Assembly (NCBI RefSeq): GCF_000013665.1 | Contig: NC_007912.1 | Span: 1,598,501-1,662,500 of the forward strand | DNA: 64,000 bases | Reading direction: 5' to 3' | Source: Saccharophagus degradans 2-40 | GTDB taxonomy: Bacteria > Pseudomonadota > Gammaproteobacteria > Pseudomonadales > Cellvibrionaceae | Shown: piece by piece, positions 1 to 8,292 of the stretch | Layout: every line of letters begins with the position of its first letter | How positions within the stretch are numbered: position 1 is the first letter of the stretch | Translations under genes and position numbers: made by a program | The notes under the pieces: generated by a model | What the model saw: only the letters and a program-made list of their open reading frames with translations | Databases searched by the model: none | Told to the model about the DNA's origin: nothing

Positions 1-2
1 TG

Positions 3-305
3 GCAGATACCGTAAAACGTGCGGTTGAACAGGGCGAGGCGCCTGCAGTGCAGGCAACAGTAGATCGCTCTTTGTTATGGCTAGCACACACGCCGCAGTA
101 TTTTGAATTGCACTGCCTACTCAATGCGCTAAACCACTGCGAGCAAGCGGGGCTAGAGGTAACCGATGAGGCATCTGCAATTGAGCAAACCGGTGGGCAG
201 GTATTATTAGTTGCCGACGGTAAAGACAATATTAAAATAACGCTGCCAGAAGATATGCTGGTAGCAGAAGCAATTTTAGCGAATCAGTTAAAACAGGGTA
301 CTTAG
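3..305 (+). CDS. ispD: IspD C-terminal end (partial): 2-C-methyl-D-erythritol 4-phosphate cytidylyltransferase
   Basis: The reading frame is open from the window edge and ends with TAG at 303-305, so only the last 100 or so residues are seen. The enzyme couples CTP to methylerythritol phosphate in the cytoplasmic MEP isoprenoid pathway. The visible part holds the family's C-terminal features: a stretch reading ADTVKR, then [12 protein letters not shown], then a DEASA motif, and a final segment ending in an ITLPEDM-like substrate loop. It sits 2 bases before ispF, the usual ispD-ispF pair, which supports the call. A GTG at 48 is internal and not a real start. The N-terminal nucleotide-binding half lies outside the window. 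Confidence 0.93.
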   Translation, partial: ADTVKRAVEQGEAPAVQATVDRSLLWLAHTPQYFELHCLLNALNHCEQAGLEVTDEASAIEQTGGQVLLVADGKDNIKITLPEDMLVAEAILANQLKQGT

Positions 306-307
306 AT

Positions 308-775
308 ATGCGCATAGGTCAGGGGGTTGACGTTCACGCCTTTGGGGATGGCGATAAAATAGTAATAGGTGGTGTAGTTATACCCTACGAGCGCGGTTTA
401 GTGGCGCACTCCGATGGCGATGTATTGCTACACGCACTTTGCGATGCTTTGCTTGGTGCAGCGGCCTTGGGGGATATTGGCAAGCACTTCCCCGATACCG
501 ATAGCGCCTATAAAAATGCATGCAGTCGCACTTTGCTGCGCATGGTTTATAGCAAACTAAAAGCCAAAGGCTATAGTTTGGTAAATGCCGATATGACCAT
601 TGTGGCACAAGCGCCTAAAATGGCACCGCATATTAGTGATATGCGCGCAAAAATTGCAGAAGACTTAGATACCCACATAGATAATATTAACGTTAAAGCC
701 ACCACCACAGAGCAACTCGGCTTTAATGGACGTAAAGAAGGTATCACCGCACTTGCAACCGTACTAATTAAATAG
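308..775 (+). CDS. ispF: IspF, 2-C-methyl-D-erythritol 2,4-cyclodiphosphate synthase
   Basis: Cyclises CDP-methylerythritol phosphate to methylerythritol cyclodiphosphate, releasing CMP, in the MEP isoprenoid pathway (cytoplasmic homotrimer). At 155 aa it has the normal family length. The N-terminus [12 protein letters not shown] carries the zinc-binding Asp and His (DVH); a third His lies in [17 protein letters not shown], and [11 protein letters not shown] follows. Near the C-terminus [17 protein letters not shown] is the conserved CDP-binding stretch. It starts at ATG 308 immediately after ispD, so the two are almost certainly one transcript. Nothing odd is seen. Confidence 0.97.
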   Translation: MRIGQGVDVHAFGDGDKIVIGGVVIPYERGLVAHSDGDVLLHALCDALLGAAALGDIGKHFPDTDSAYKNACSRTLLRMVYSKLKAKGYSLVNADMTIVAQAPKMAPHISDMRAKIAEDLDTHIDNINVKATTTEQLGFNGRKEGITALATVLIK

Positions 776-853
776 CTTTGTACAAATATACTTAAAGCAC
801 TTTCATCCGCACCGTTCTAGCCAATTGGCTAGTGCTATAGAGAATACAATTTA

Positions 854-1843
854 ATGAGTTTTAATTTAGATTTTGCCTACGCCCAAGGGCAGCCCACCCA
901 GACTGCCACCTTCCGCCAATTAGCGGAGGATTTTATTGTAGATGAGCAGCTAGGCTTTGAATTTAGCGGTGAAGGTGAACACCTATATGTTCAAATTAAA
1001 AAAACAGGCGAAAACACGCAATACGTTGCTAAACAACTGGCGCGCTACTTGGGGGTTAAGCCGGTTGCGGTTGGCTTTAGCGGCCTGAAGGATCGTCACG
1101 CTGTAACTACCCAGTGGTTTAGCGTGCAATTGCCGGGTAAAAATATTGATATCGACTGGGCTGACTTTATCGAAAAAACGCAGCTCAATGTGGAAGTATT
1201 ACAGCAAGGGCGGCACAGCGCCAAATTGCGCCGCGGTCAGCATTTATGTAACGATTTTGTTATTACTTTGCGCGATATTAGCCAAAGTGATGACCTAGAA
1301 GCGCGATTGCAAACTGTAGCGGCCAACGGTGCCCCCAATTATTTCGGTGAGCAGCGTTTTGGTATTGATGGCGGTAACCTTGCGCGTGCGCAGGCGTGGT
1401 TTAGTGGTGAAGACCCCATTCGCAACAAAAACATGCAGGGTATTATTTTATCTGCTGCACGCTCCTACCTGTTTAACCTAGTGCTTAGCGAGCGAATAAA
1501 GCAAGACAATTGGCTAGCGCCGATGGACGGCGACCCCGCAGAAGTACCAACTGGCCCACTATGGGGCCGCGGCCGACCTAAATCGACCGATGCATTGCTA
1601 GAGCTAGAAAACGAAGTACTGGCCCACTTGGACCTATGGCGAGATAAGCTCGAGCACAACGGTTTAAGCCAAGAGCGCAGAGATTTAGTGCTTAAGCCTC
1701 GTTCATTCTCGTGGCAGTGGCAAGACAATGCCTTGGTACTTAGCTTGTCGTTGGCCCCTGGGCTATATGCAACATCGCTGTTGCGTGATGTATTGCTATT
1801 GAATAACGTTTCAGCAGAACAATACGCCCCTCCTGCAGCCTAA
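854..1843 (+). CDS. truD: TruD, tRNA pseudouridine(13) synthase
   Basis: Converts U13 of certain tRNAs (tRNA-Glu in E. coli) to pseudouridine. The 329-aa product has the TruD signature GFSGLKDRHAVTTQWFSV near residue 75; its Asp is the catalytic residue known for the family. NYFGEQRFG (around residue 157) and the insertion domain that follows also match. It follows ispF by 78 bases, the usual gammaproteobacterial order. Normally surE follows it, but here the next gene is pcm. The ATG at 854 lies after an A/T-rich leader with no strong ribosome-binding site. Confidence 0.96.
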   Translation: MSFNLDFAYAQGQPTQTATFRQLAEDFIVDEQLGFEFSGEGEHLYVQIKKTGENTQYVAKQLARYLGVKPVAVGFSGLKDRHAVTTQWFSVQLPGKNIDIDWADFIEKTQLNVEVLQQGRHSAKLRRGQHLCNDFVITLRDISQSDDLEARLQTVAANGAPNYFGEQRFGIDGGNLARAQAWFSGEDPIRNKNMQGIILSAARSYLFNLVLSERIKQDNWLAPMDGDPAEVPTGPLWGRGRPKSTDALLELENEVLAHLDLWRDKLEHNGLSQERRDLVLKPRSFSWQWQDNALVLSLSLAPGLYATSLLRDVLLLNNVSAEQYAPPAA

Positions 1844-1889
1844 AAACACGCCAACTTGTGGTATAGTTCGGCGGTTTTGTTTAACTGCC

Positions 1890-1920
1890 GCGCGGCTTGT
1901 GCTTATACTAGCCGCGCTTT
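1890..1920 (+). terminator. Possible terminator after truD
   Basis: GCGCGGCT (1890-1897) pairs perfectly with AGCCGCGC (1910-1917) around a 12-base loop and is followed by TTTAT. The T run is short, so termination may be weak. It lies 47 bases after the truD stop, where surE is usually found. Confidence 0.4.
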
Positions 1921-2011
1921 ATCAATGGACGCTAGCGCTTAGCAGAAGTCGCTAGCCCATTTGCTTTGTCGAGAGGGTGAAGTGGATCGATTAAAACTAG
2001 AAGGCGTGGGG

Positions 2012-2653
2012 ATGACCTCTAAACGCACTCGTGACCGTTTGGTCGAGCGTTTGCTCGAGCAAGGGGTAACTAGTCAGTTTGTGTTGGAGTTAATAGCCAA
2101 TACGCCACGGCATTTATTCTTAGATGAAGCGCTTTCCCACCGCGCTTATGAAGATGCGTCCCTCCCTATAGGCTTCGGCCAAACCCTTTCCCAGCCCTAC
2201 ATTGTTGCCCGAATGACCGAAATATTGCTCGGTGCCGCTGGCGACCCCAAGCGCGTGCTCGAAATAGGCACTGGCTCTGGCTACCAAACCTGCATTTTGG
2301 CGCAAGCCGTTGAACATGTGTGGAGCGTGGAACGAATTAAGCCATTGCAGGACAAAGCAAAACAGCGCTTAAGGCACCTAGGGCTAAATAATGTCACCTA
2401 TAAGCACGCGGATGGCGGCTTCGGTTGGCCCGAGCAGGGGCCCTTCGATGCAATTCTTTCTGCCGCGGCACCTCGCGATATTCCTAAAAGTCTGCTACAG
2501 CAATTGGCGCACAATGGCGTGCTGGTTATCCCCGTGGGTGCTGATGAGCAGGTGCTTACCCTAGTGATAAGGGATGGCGAAGAAGACAAATTCATAACCC
2601 AAAAATTAGAACCTGTTAAGTTTGTACCACTACTATCTGGAGTAACACGTTAA
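2012..2653 (+). CDS. pcm: Pcm, protein-L-isoaspartate O-methyltransferase
   Basis: Transfers a methyl group from S-adenosylmethionine to L-isoaspartyl residues, starting repair of aged proteins in the cytoplasm. The frame is open from TTG 1961, but I take ATG 2012 ([15 protein letters not shown]), because Pcm proteins of pseudomonads begin with nearly the same residues; a GGCGTGGGG stretch lies just upstream. That gives 213 aa. The SAM-binding motif is [11 protein letters not shown], and the family motif [11 protein letters not shown] followed by [12 protein letters not shown] is present. The stop TAA abuts the ATG of the next gene, so the two are probably co-transcribed. The usual upstream partner surE is missing. 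Confidence 0.94.
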   Translation: MTSKRTRDRLVERLLEQGVTSQFVLELIANTPRHLFLDEALSHRAYEDASLPIGFGQTLSQPYIVARMTEILLGAAGDPKRVLEIGTGSGYQTCILAQAVEHVWSVERIKPLQDKAKQRLRHLGLNNVTYKHADGGFGWPEQGPFDAILSAAAPRDIPKSLLQQLAHNGVLVIPVGADEQVLTLVIRDGEEDKFITQKLEPVKFVPLLSGVTR

Positions 2654-3598
2654 ATGAGTGAGCAGCGCACAAAAAAGGATTACGCCTTAATTGCCTTAAA
2701 AGGCATGGCTATGGGGGCTGCAGATGTGGTGCCGGGGGTGTCGGGTGGCACTATTGCTTTTATTACAGGGATATATGACGAGCTGTTAGGCTCTCTTAAA
2801 AAAATCGGCCCAGAGGCCGTGGTAGTACTATTTAAACAAGGTATACCTGCTGCTTGGAAACACGTTAACGGTAATTTTTTAGCCGCATTGTTTGTGGGTG
2901 TTTTACTTAGTATTAAAACCTTTGCGGGTATTGTGGGTTACTGTTTAGAGCATTACCCGCTATTAGTGTGGGGTTTCTTTTCTGGGTTAATTCTCGCGTC
3001 CGTTGTACAGCTGTATAGGCACGAAACCCACTGGAAATGGCTGGATTTAGTGCCTTTTTTATGCGGTGTGGCCTTTGTGGTGGCCATTGCAATGGCAAAG
3101 CCTGCGCATTTGCCTGGGCACAATTGGGTACTGTTTCTCGGTGGTTTTGTGGCTATATGCGCAATGATTTTGCCGGGTATCTCTGGCAGCTTTATTTTGT
3201 TGTTGGTTGGTCTTTACCCTGTGTTTCTTGCTGCGATTAACGAGTTCAATATTGTCGCGCTTGGAGCGTTTGCTGCGGGCTGTGCCTGCGGTTTAATGGT
3301 TTTCTCGCGCATACTCTCTTGGCTGCTTGCACGCTTTCGGCGCACAACGTTTGCTACATTGTTGGGCTTTTTGGTTGGTTCGCTTTATGTAACCTGGCCT
3401 TGGAAAGTTGTTAATGAATTTGTTATTAATCGCCATGGCGAACAAATCGCCATTTCATCAAGTAACGTGTTACCTAATGTTTATACTGCTTCCACAGGTA
3501 ACACTAGCCTTTGGGCGATGGTTGTATTTTGTGCCATAATTGGTTTGTTTTTAGTACTTTTTATTGAGCTTTTAGCTAAGAAAATGAAGGCCTCCTAG
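2654..3598 (+). CDS. DUF368 membrane protein, probable undecaprenyl-phosphate translocase (PopT-like)
   Basis: The 314-aa product is a polytopic inner-membrane protein with roughly eight hydrophobic segments. Its N-terminal motif GAADVVPGVSGGTIAFITGIYDEL and a second related half-motif (AMILPGISGSFILLLVGLYP) are the paired signatures of DUF368. Proteins of this family have been shown in other bacteria to return the lipid carrier undecaprenyl phosphate across the membrane (PopT of Vibrio cholerae); that role here is inferred from family membership. The gene starts at ATG 2654 directly after the pcm stop. The insertion between pcm and nlpD is not part of the E. coli arrangement. Confidence 0.85.
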   Translation: MSEQRTKKDYALIALKGMAMGAADVVPGVSGGTIAFITGIYDELLGSLKKIGPEAVVVLFKQGIPAAWKHVNGNFLAALFVGVLLSIKTFAGIVGYCLEHYPLLVWGFFSGLILASVVQLYRHETHWKWLDLVPFLCGVAFVVAIAMAKPAHLPGHNWVLFLGGFVAICAMILPGISGSFILLLVGLYPVFLAAINEFNIVALGAFAAGCACGLMVFSRILSWLLARFRRTTFATLLGFLVGSLYVTWPWKVVNEFVINRHGEQIAISSSNVLPNVYTASTGNTSLWAMVVFCAIIGLFLVLFIELLAKKMKAS

Positions 3599-3786
3599 CC
3601 AAAAGTGGCAAAAATGCCATGCTAAAGCATGGGTGTGACAGCAAAAAAAGCCAAAACGAGCGATTTTTTTTAGACTAAAATTATATTAATTTCTAATAAA
3701 TTAGATCTATTAATTGCTAAAAGTTCTAGAATTGCCTAAATATTGAACTGGTTAAGAAACTCGTCATTTACTAGCAAAAGGGATAC

Positions 3787-4572
3787 GTGGTGGAGCAGGT
3801 TAGATGGCTGATCAATATATTGATCGCTCTGTTGCTTCTTCAAGGATGCAGCAGTGCACCTTATCGGGCACCTGTCACCGACGTATCCCAGCCTCCTCCT
3901 CGTAAAATACACACTCATATTGTTGCTCCGGGTGAAACTCTCTATTCCATCGCATGGCGCTACGATTTAGATTACAAATCCTTGGCGGCCGCTAACGGCG
4001 TAGCTTCGGGCTATACTATTTACCCCGGGCAAATAATTAATCTGAATATATCTAATACTACACCTCCTCCTAAAGTACTAAAAAAGAACCCGCCTGCCGT
4101 AGTGAAAAAGAAGGTGCCGGCGGTTGTTTCCACTCCCCGCCGATCAGGAAATACATCATCGACAGTCAAAAAACCGCCAGAAGTAACTACAACCAAGTGG
4201 AGTGGTAGTTGGCAATGGCCCTGCAAATGCGACGTAATTGCATCTTTTCACAGCAATGGCGGGCTGCATAAGGGTATTGATCTAAAAGGTGATTTGGGGG
4301 ACTCTGTACTCGCAGCTGGAGCAGGGCAAGTAGTCTACGCCGGCGATGGGCTGCGGGGTTACGGCAAGTTACTAATCGTAAAACACAGTGACAAATACTT
4401 AAGTGCTTATGCCCACAACAGTCGATTATTAGTGAAAGAAGGTGACGTTGTGGCAGCAGGACAAAAGATTGCCGAAATGGGTTCTACAGGAACAGACAGT
4501 GTCAAACTTCATTTTGAAGTGCGCTATGACGGTCAACCGGTTAATCCATTGAATTATCTCCCCAAGAAGTAA
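3787..4572 (+). CDS. nlpD: NlpD, LysM/LytM lipoprotein activator of cell-wall amidase
   Basis: This 261-aa outer-membrane lipoprotein would activate a septal N-acetylmuramyl-L-alanine amidase (AmiC in E. coli) during division. Domains in order: a lipoprotein signal with lipobox LLQGC (Cys about residue 21), a LysM peptidoglycan-binding domain (about 44-90, HIVAPGETLYSIAWRY), a basic Pro-rich linker, and a LytM/M23 domain. The first zinc motif HKGID is present, but the second reads VKLHFE, so the first His of HxH is replaced by Lys. The same loss is known in E. coli NlpD and fits a non-catalytic activator. The start is GTG 3787 (or 3790) after AAAAGGGA. rpoS follows 213 bases downstream; in enterics nlpD carries the main rpoS promoter. 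Confidence 0.94.
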   Translation: MVEQVRWLINILIALLLLQGCSSAPYRAPVTDVSQPPPRKIHTHIVAPGETLYSIAWRYDLDYKSLAAANGVASGYTIYPGQIINLNISNTTPPPKVLKKNPPAVVKKKVPAVVSTPRRSGNTSSTVKKPPEVTTTKWSGSWQWPCKCDVIASFHSNGGLHKGIDLKGDLGDSVLAAGAGQVVYAGDGLRGYGKLLIVKHSDKYLSAYAHNSRLLVKEGDVVAAGQKIAEMGSTGTDSVKLHFEVRYDGQPVNPLNYLPKK

Positions 4573-4785
4573 AAAAATGTGTCAACTAGGAAAAAAGTAC
4601 TAAAGAAATTGTGAGGCGGCCGAAATAGAGTTTTACGAGGTAGTCGCTTCTAACCGCTAAAACATACCGCAGCGGGTAAGCAAGCATTTAGTACACGAGG
4701 GGGTCAAATTGATTTGTATTGACCAACCTAATAAGCAGGGTAGTTCGGATACCCAACTATAAACACGGTCACAGGGGTTACAGTC

Positions 4786-5787
4786 ATGGCAGTTCAAGAA
4801 ATCGAAATCAGTCGTTTTGAAGAAGAAGAATCCATAATTGCTACGGGCATTACTTTTGATGTAGAAAGTGCCAAGGAACCTGAATCGCCGACACGGAAAC
4901 GTGCAACCGCTACCCGCGCGAGTGCAGAAAGTGAAGATGCATACCAGAAAAACTTGGATGCGACACAGCTATACCTAAATGAAATAGGCTTCTCGCCACT
5001 ATTGAGTGCCGAAGAAGAAGTATTTTTTGCTCGTAAAGCCCTGAAAGGCTGCGAAGCATCCCGCAAGCGCATGATAGAAAGTAACCTGCGTTTGGTTGTT
5101 AAAATTGCACGCCGCTACGTAAACCGCGGCCTTGCGCTTCTCGATTTAATTGAAGAAGGCAACTTAGGTTTAATTCGTGCAGTAGAAAAATTCGACCCAG
5201 AGCGCGGCTTTCGCTTTTCTACCTACGCAACTTGGTGGATCCGTCAGACCATAGAGCGCGCCATTATGAACCAAACGCGCACTATCCGTTTGCCAATTCA
5301 TGTGGTTAAAGAGCTTAACGTATACCTGCGTGCAGCCCGCGAGCTTTCTCAAAAGCTTGATCACGAGCCATCACCGGAAGAAATTGCAACACTGTTAGAA
5401 AAACCGTTAGAAGATGTAGAGCGCATGCTTGCATTGAATGAGCGCGTAACCTCCATGGATGTGCCAATTGGTCCTTCTTCGGAAAAAACAGTAGTAGATA
5501 CCGTAGCCGATCAAGATGTATCGGACCCTGTAGAGCTGTTGCAGGAAAGCGATCTTAGCCAAAGCTTGGATGGTTGGTTAGATGAGCTAAGCGAAAAACA
5601 ACGCGAAGTTGTAGCACGTCGATTTGGGCTTCGCGGCCACGAAACCAGCACCTTGGAAGAAGTGGGCAAAGAAATTGGTTTGACGCGCGAACGCGTTCGT
5701 CAAATTCAAGTAGAAGCACTACGCCGTTTGCGCGACATATTAGAGAAACAAGGTTTGGATGCGGCATCGTTGTTTGGAGCTATGTAA
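4786..5787 (+). CDS. rpoS: RpoS, stationary-phase/general stress sigma factor
   Basis: The 333-aa product directs RNA polymerase to stationary-phase and stress promoters. It has an acidic N-terminus, region 1.2 ([21 protein letters not shown]), region 2 with [35 protein letters not shown] and [12 protein letters not shown], and region 4 with the helix-turn-helix [23 protein letters not shown]. Its length matches RpoS (about 330 aa) rather than the much longer RpoD. The ATG follows CACAGGGGTTACAGTC, a good ribosome-binding site. The nlpD-rpoS order is canonical. A strong terminator follows. Confidence 0.97.
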   Translation: MAVQEIEISRFEEEESIIATGITFDVESAKEPESPTRKRATATRASAESEDAYQKNLDATQLYLNEIGFSPLLSAEEEVFFARKALKGCEASRKRMIESNLRLVVKIARRYVNRGLALLDLIEEGNLGLIRAVEKFDPERGFRFSTYATWWIRQTIERAIMNQTRTIRLPIHVVKELNVYLRAARELSQKLDHEPSPEEIATLLEKPLEDVERMLALNERVTSMDVPIGPSSEKTVVDTVADQDVSDPVELLQESDLSQSLDGWLDELSEKQREVVARRFGLRGHETSTLEEVGKEIGLTRERVRQIQVEALRRLRDILEKQGLDAASLFGAM

Positions 5788-5820
5788 ACTTCAATTAACA
5801 CTACAATGTTAAATCCATAA

Positions 5821-5848
5821 AAGAAGCCGCAATTCAGCGGCTTTTTTT
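5821..5848 (+). terminator. Rho-independent terminator of rpoS
   Basis: GCCGC (5826-5830) pairs with GCGGC (5837-5841), extended by AAGAA against the T run; seven T follow (5842-5848). It lies 34 bases after the rpoS stop. Confidence 0.9.
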
Positions 5849-6043
5849 ATGACTGTCGAATACGTGTAAATTCCCACTCAATACTGTAAAAGTTAACACA
5901 ACGTTTGTATGATTGCGTGCAAACTGCTTTGGCGTAAATTTTGCGCTTAAATTCAGTATAAAAACCCAACTCTATCAGCATCTCAATAATTAAAGCTGCA
6001 AAATAAGCCAATCATGGCAGAAAAAAGCGACTAAGGAATTTAC

Positions 6044-7684
6044 ATGGCCATACACGAGCGCGCAGGCAAACCGGTAATAGACAGTGATTTAATTAATATT
6101 CCGCGTCTAATCAGTGAGTACTACACTAAAAAGCCCCAAGAGGGAGCATTAGTGAGCTTTGGTACTTCTGGGCACAGGGGCTCATCGTTTAATGGCACTT
6201 TCACCGAATCGCATATTCTTGCTATTTGCCAAGCGTTAGCAGAGTACCGCGCAAGCAAAAGCATTACAGGCCCAATGTATGTAGGGATAGATACACATGC
6301 ATTATCAGAAAGTGCGTTTATTACTGCAGTAGAAGTGCTGGTGGCCAATGGCGTGGCGTTAAAAGTGCAAGCAGGTAGGGGCTATACGCCTACCCCAGTT
6401 ATTTCGCACGCAATTCTTACCCATAACCAAGGGCTAACAAGTAATTTGGCCGATGGTATTGTAATTACTCCGTCGCATAACCCACCGCAAGATGGCGGCT
6501 TTAAATACAACCCCCCCAATGGTGGCCCAGCCGATACAGATATTACCGATTGGATTCAAAAGCGCGCGAACGAGCTTATCGCCGCAGAGCTAGCAGGTGT
6601 TAAGCGCACAGAGTACACCGCAGCGTGCGAATCGGAATTGGTGGAAGAGGTCGATTTAATCCAGCCCTATGTCGATGATTTGGGCTCAGTCATTGATATG
6701 GAAGCCATCGCCAAAGCCGGTGTGCGCATAGGTGTAGACCCCCTTGGGGGCAGCGGTATTGCTTATTGGGATGTTATTGCGAATACCTACGGCTTAAATA
6801 TTGAAATGGTAAGCCGCAAAGTAGACCCAACCTTTTCGTTCATGACCTTAGATAAAGATGGCAAGATCCGTATGGATTGCTCATCCCCTTATGCCATGGC
6901 GGGCTTAATTGGTTTAAAAGATAAATTCGATGTGGCCATAGGCAACGACCCAGATTACGATCGCCATGGTATTGTTACCCCCTCTGGGCTTATGAACCCC
7001 AACCACTACTTGGCGGTAGCAATTCAATATTTGTTCTCGCATCGCCCGCAGTGGTCAGCAGACCTTGTGGTTGGTAAAACCCTTGTATCCTCTAGCATGA
7101 TCGACCGCGTAGCAGCGTCTATTGGCCGCAAGCTTGCCGAAGTGCCGGTTGGCTTTAAATGGTTTGTTGATGGCTTATACGAAGGCACTTGTGGTTTTGG
7201 TGGTGAGGAAAGTGCAGGGGCATCCTTTTTACGCCGCGATGGCAGCGCGTGGAGCACAGATAAAGACGGTATTATTTTAGGCTTACTTGCAGCAGAAATA
7301 ACTGCAGTAACCGGTATGGACCCAGCCGCACATTACCAAAAGCTAACCGAGCAATTTGGTGCACCTGTGTATACGCGTATTGATGCACCTGCTTCTGGGC
7401 CGCAAAAAAGTGTACTAAAGGCCTTAAATGCGCAAAGCGTTATCGCGCAGAGCTTAGCGGGCGAGCCTATTACCCAAAAGCTTACCCATGCGCCTGGCAA
7501 CGGTGCGGCAATAGGTGGTTTGAAGGTGTGTACCGAAAACGGCTGGTTTGCCGCGCGCCCATCGGGTACTGAAGAAATCTACAAAATTTATGCAGAAAGC
7601 TTCAAAGGCGAAGAGCATTTGCAACAAATTCTTACCGAAGCGCAAGCAATTGTAAGTGAAACCTTCAAAGCGGCTGGCGTATAG
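6044..7684 (+). CDS. pgm: Pgm, alpha-D-glucose phosphoglucomutase
   Basis: Interconverts glucose 1-phosphate and glucose 6-phosphate, linking glycolysis to UDP-glucose and polysaccharide synthesis. The 546-aa length equals that of E. coli Pgm. FGTSGHRG (about residues 39-46) is the N-terminal signature; TPSHNPP, about residue 145, carries the phosphoserine; the metal loop is [10 protein letters not shown], the sugar loop GGEESAGAS, and the phosphate loop [17 protein letters not shown] near the C-terminus. ATG 6044 follows CTAAGGAATTTAC, a good ribosome-binding site. It sits alone between rpoS and fdxA, a place occupied in Pseudomonas by the small RNA rsmZ, of which I see no sign. Confidence 0.96.
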   Translation: MAIHERAGKPVIDSDLINIPRLISEYYTKKPQEGALVSFGTSGHRGSSFNGTFTESHILAICQALAEYRASKSITGPMYVGIDTHALSESAFITAVEVLVANGVALKVQAGRGYTPTPVISHAILTHNQGLTSNLADGIVITPSHNPPQDGGFKYNPPNGGPADTDITDWIQKRANELIAAELAGVKRTEYTAACESELVEEVDLIQPYVDDLGSVIDMEAIAKAGVRIGVDPLGGSGIAYWDVIANTYGLNIEMVSRKVDPTFSFMTLDKDGKIRMDCSSPYAMAGLIGLKDKFDVAIGNDPDYDRHGIVTPSGLMNPNHYLAVAIQYLFSHRPQWSADLVVGKTLVSSSMIDRVAASIGRKLAEVPVGFKWFVDGLYEGTCGFGGEESAGASFLRRDGSAWSTDKDGIILGLLAAEITAVTGMDPAAHYQKLTEQFGAPVYTRIDAPASGPQKSVLKALNAQSVIAQSLAGEPITQKLTHAPGNGAAIGGLKVCTENGWFAARPSGTEEIYKIYAESFKGEEHLQQILTEAQAIVSETFKAAGV

Positions 7685-7743
7685 CTGGTCGCTCTTATAT
7701 CCAGTCTGGTTTAGCCCCAAATTAGACTAGCCCCAAACTGGAT

Positions 7744-7789
7744 TTGCCCCAATCAATAGCACAAACAGGTGGTATTAGCGTTGGGGCAA
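7744..7789. repeat. Inverted repeat TTGCCCCAA/TTGGGGCAA downstream of pgm
   Basis: TTGCCCCAA (7744-7752) and TTGGGGCAA (7781-7789) form a perfect 9-bp inverted repeat around a 28-base loop. Two further GCCCCAA copies lie just upstream (7714-7735). The role is unknown; it may fold at the 3' end of the pgm message ahead of the terminator. Confidence 0.45.
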
Positions 7790-7823
7790 GTCATCAACGG
7801 CTTGGTATTTTAAAGTAGGTATA

Positions 7824-7849
7824 AAAAAAGCCGCTAATAGCGGCTTTTT
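7824..7849. terminator. Bidirectional terminator between pgm and fdxA
   Basis: GCCGCT (7830-7835) pairs with AGCGGC (7839-7844) around AAT, with A7 on one side and T5 on the other. It can therefore stop the convergent transcripts of pgm (+) and fdxA (-). Confidence 0.88.
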
Positions 7850-7882
7850 GCGTTCAGGCTAAAAAGTAACTGCTAAAGCGTA

Positions 7883-8206
7883 TTAGCGCTCTAGGTATTG
7901 CAGTTTACCTTCTACACCATCCCATTCTTCAGCGTCGGCTGGCGCATCTTTTTTCTCGGTGATGTTTGGCCACACTTCAGCTAATTCGGCATTCAGTTCT
8001 AGGAAGGCTTGCTGGTCATCTGGAAGCTCATCCTCAGAGAAGATTGCGTCCACAGGGCATTCGGGTTCGCACAATGCGCAATCGATACACTCATCAGGAT
8101 GGATAACCAAAAAGTTAGGGCCTTCATAGAAGCAGTCTACCGGGCAAACTTCCACACAATCGGTGTGTTTGCATTTGATACAGTTGTCACCCACTACGAA
8201 TGTCAT
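7883..8206 (-). CDS. fdxA: FdxA, 7Fe (3Fe-4S/4Fe-4S) ferredoxin
   Basis: A small soluble electron carrier of 107 aa. Two cluster motifs are seen: [18 protein letters not shown] (about residues 9-25) and [16 protein letters not shown] (about 40-55). The first differs from the plain CxxCxxCxxxCP pattern by a longer spacing, as in the Azotobacter ferredoxin I type with one 3Fe-4S and one 4Fe-4S cluster; the acidic C-terminal tail ([12 protein letters not shown]) also fits. Start ATG 8206 is preceded by AGAGGTTCCAACA. It stands next to mutS on the same strand, as in Pseudomonas. Confidence 0.95.
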   Translation of the reverse strand: MTFVVGDNCIKCKHTDCVEVCPVDCFYEGPNFLVIHPDECIDCALCEPECPVDAIFSEDELPDDQQAFLELNAELAEVWPNITEKKDAPADAEEWDGVEGKLQYLER

Positions 8207-8292
8207 TGTTGGAACCTCTTCCTATCTTTATGAGCGGCGCATTCTAACAGGATAGGCGCCACTCAGGAATACTTGCAGCGCCTGTTCTACCT

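Noticed and set aside
7685-7882. rsmZ-like small RNA between rpoS and fdxA, as in Pseudomonas
   Set aside because: I looked for repeated GGA hairpins and found none on either strand in 5788-6043 or 7685-7882.
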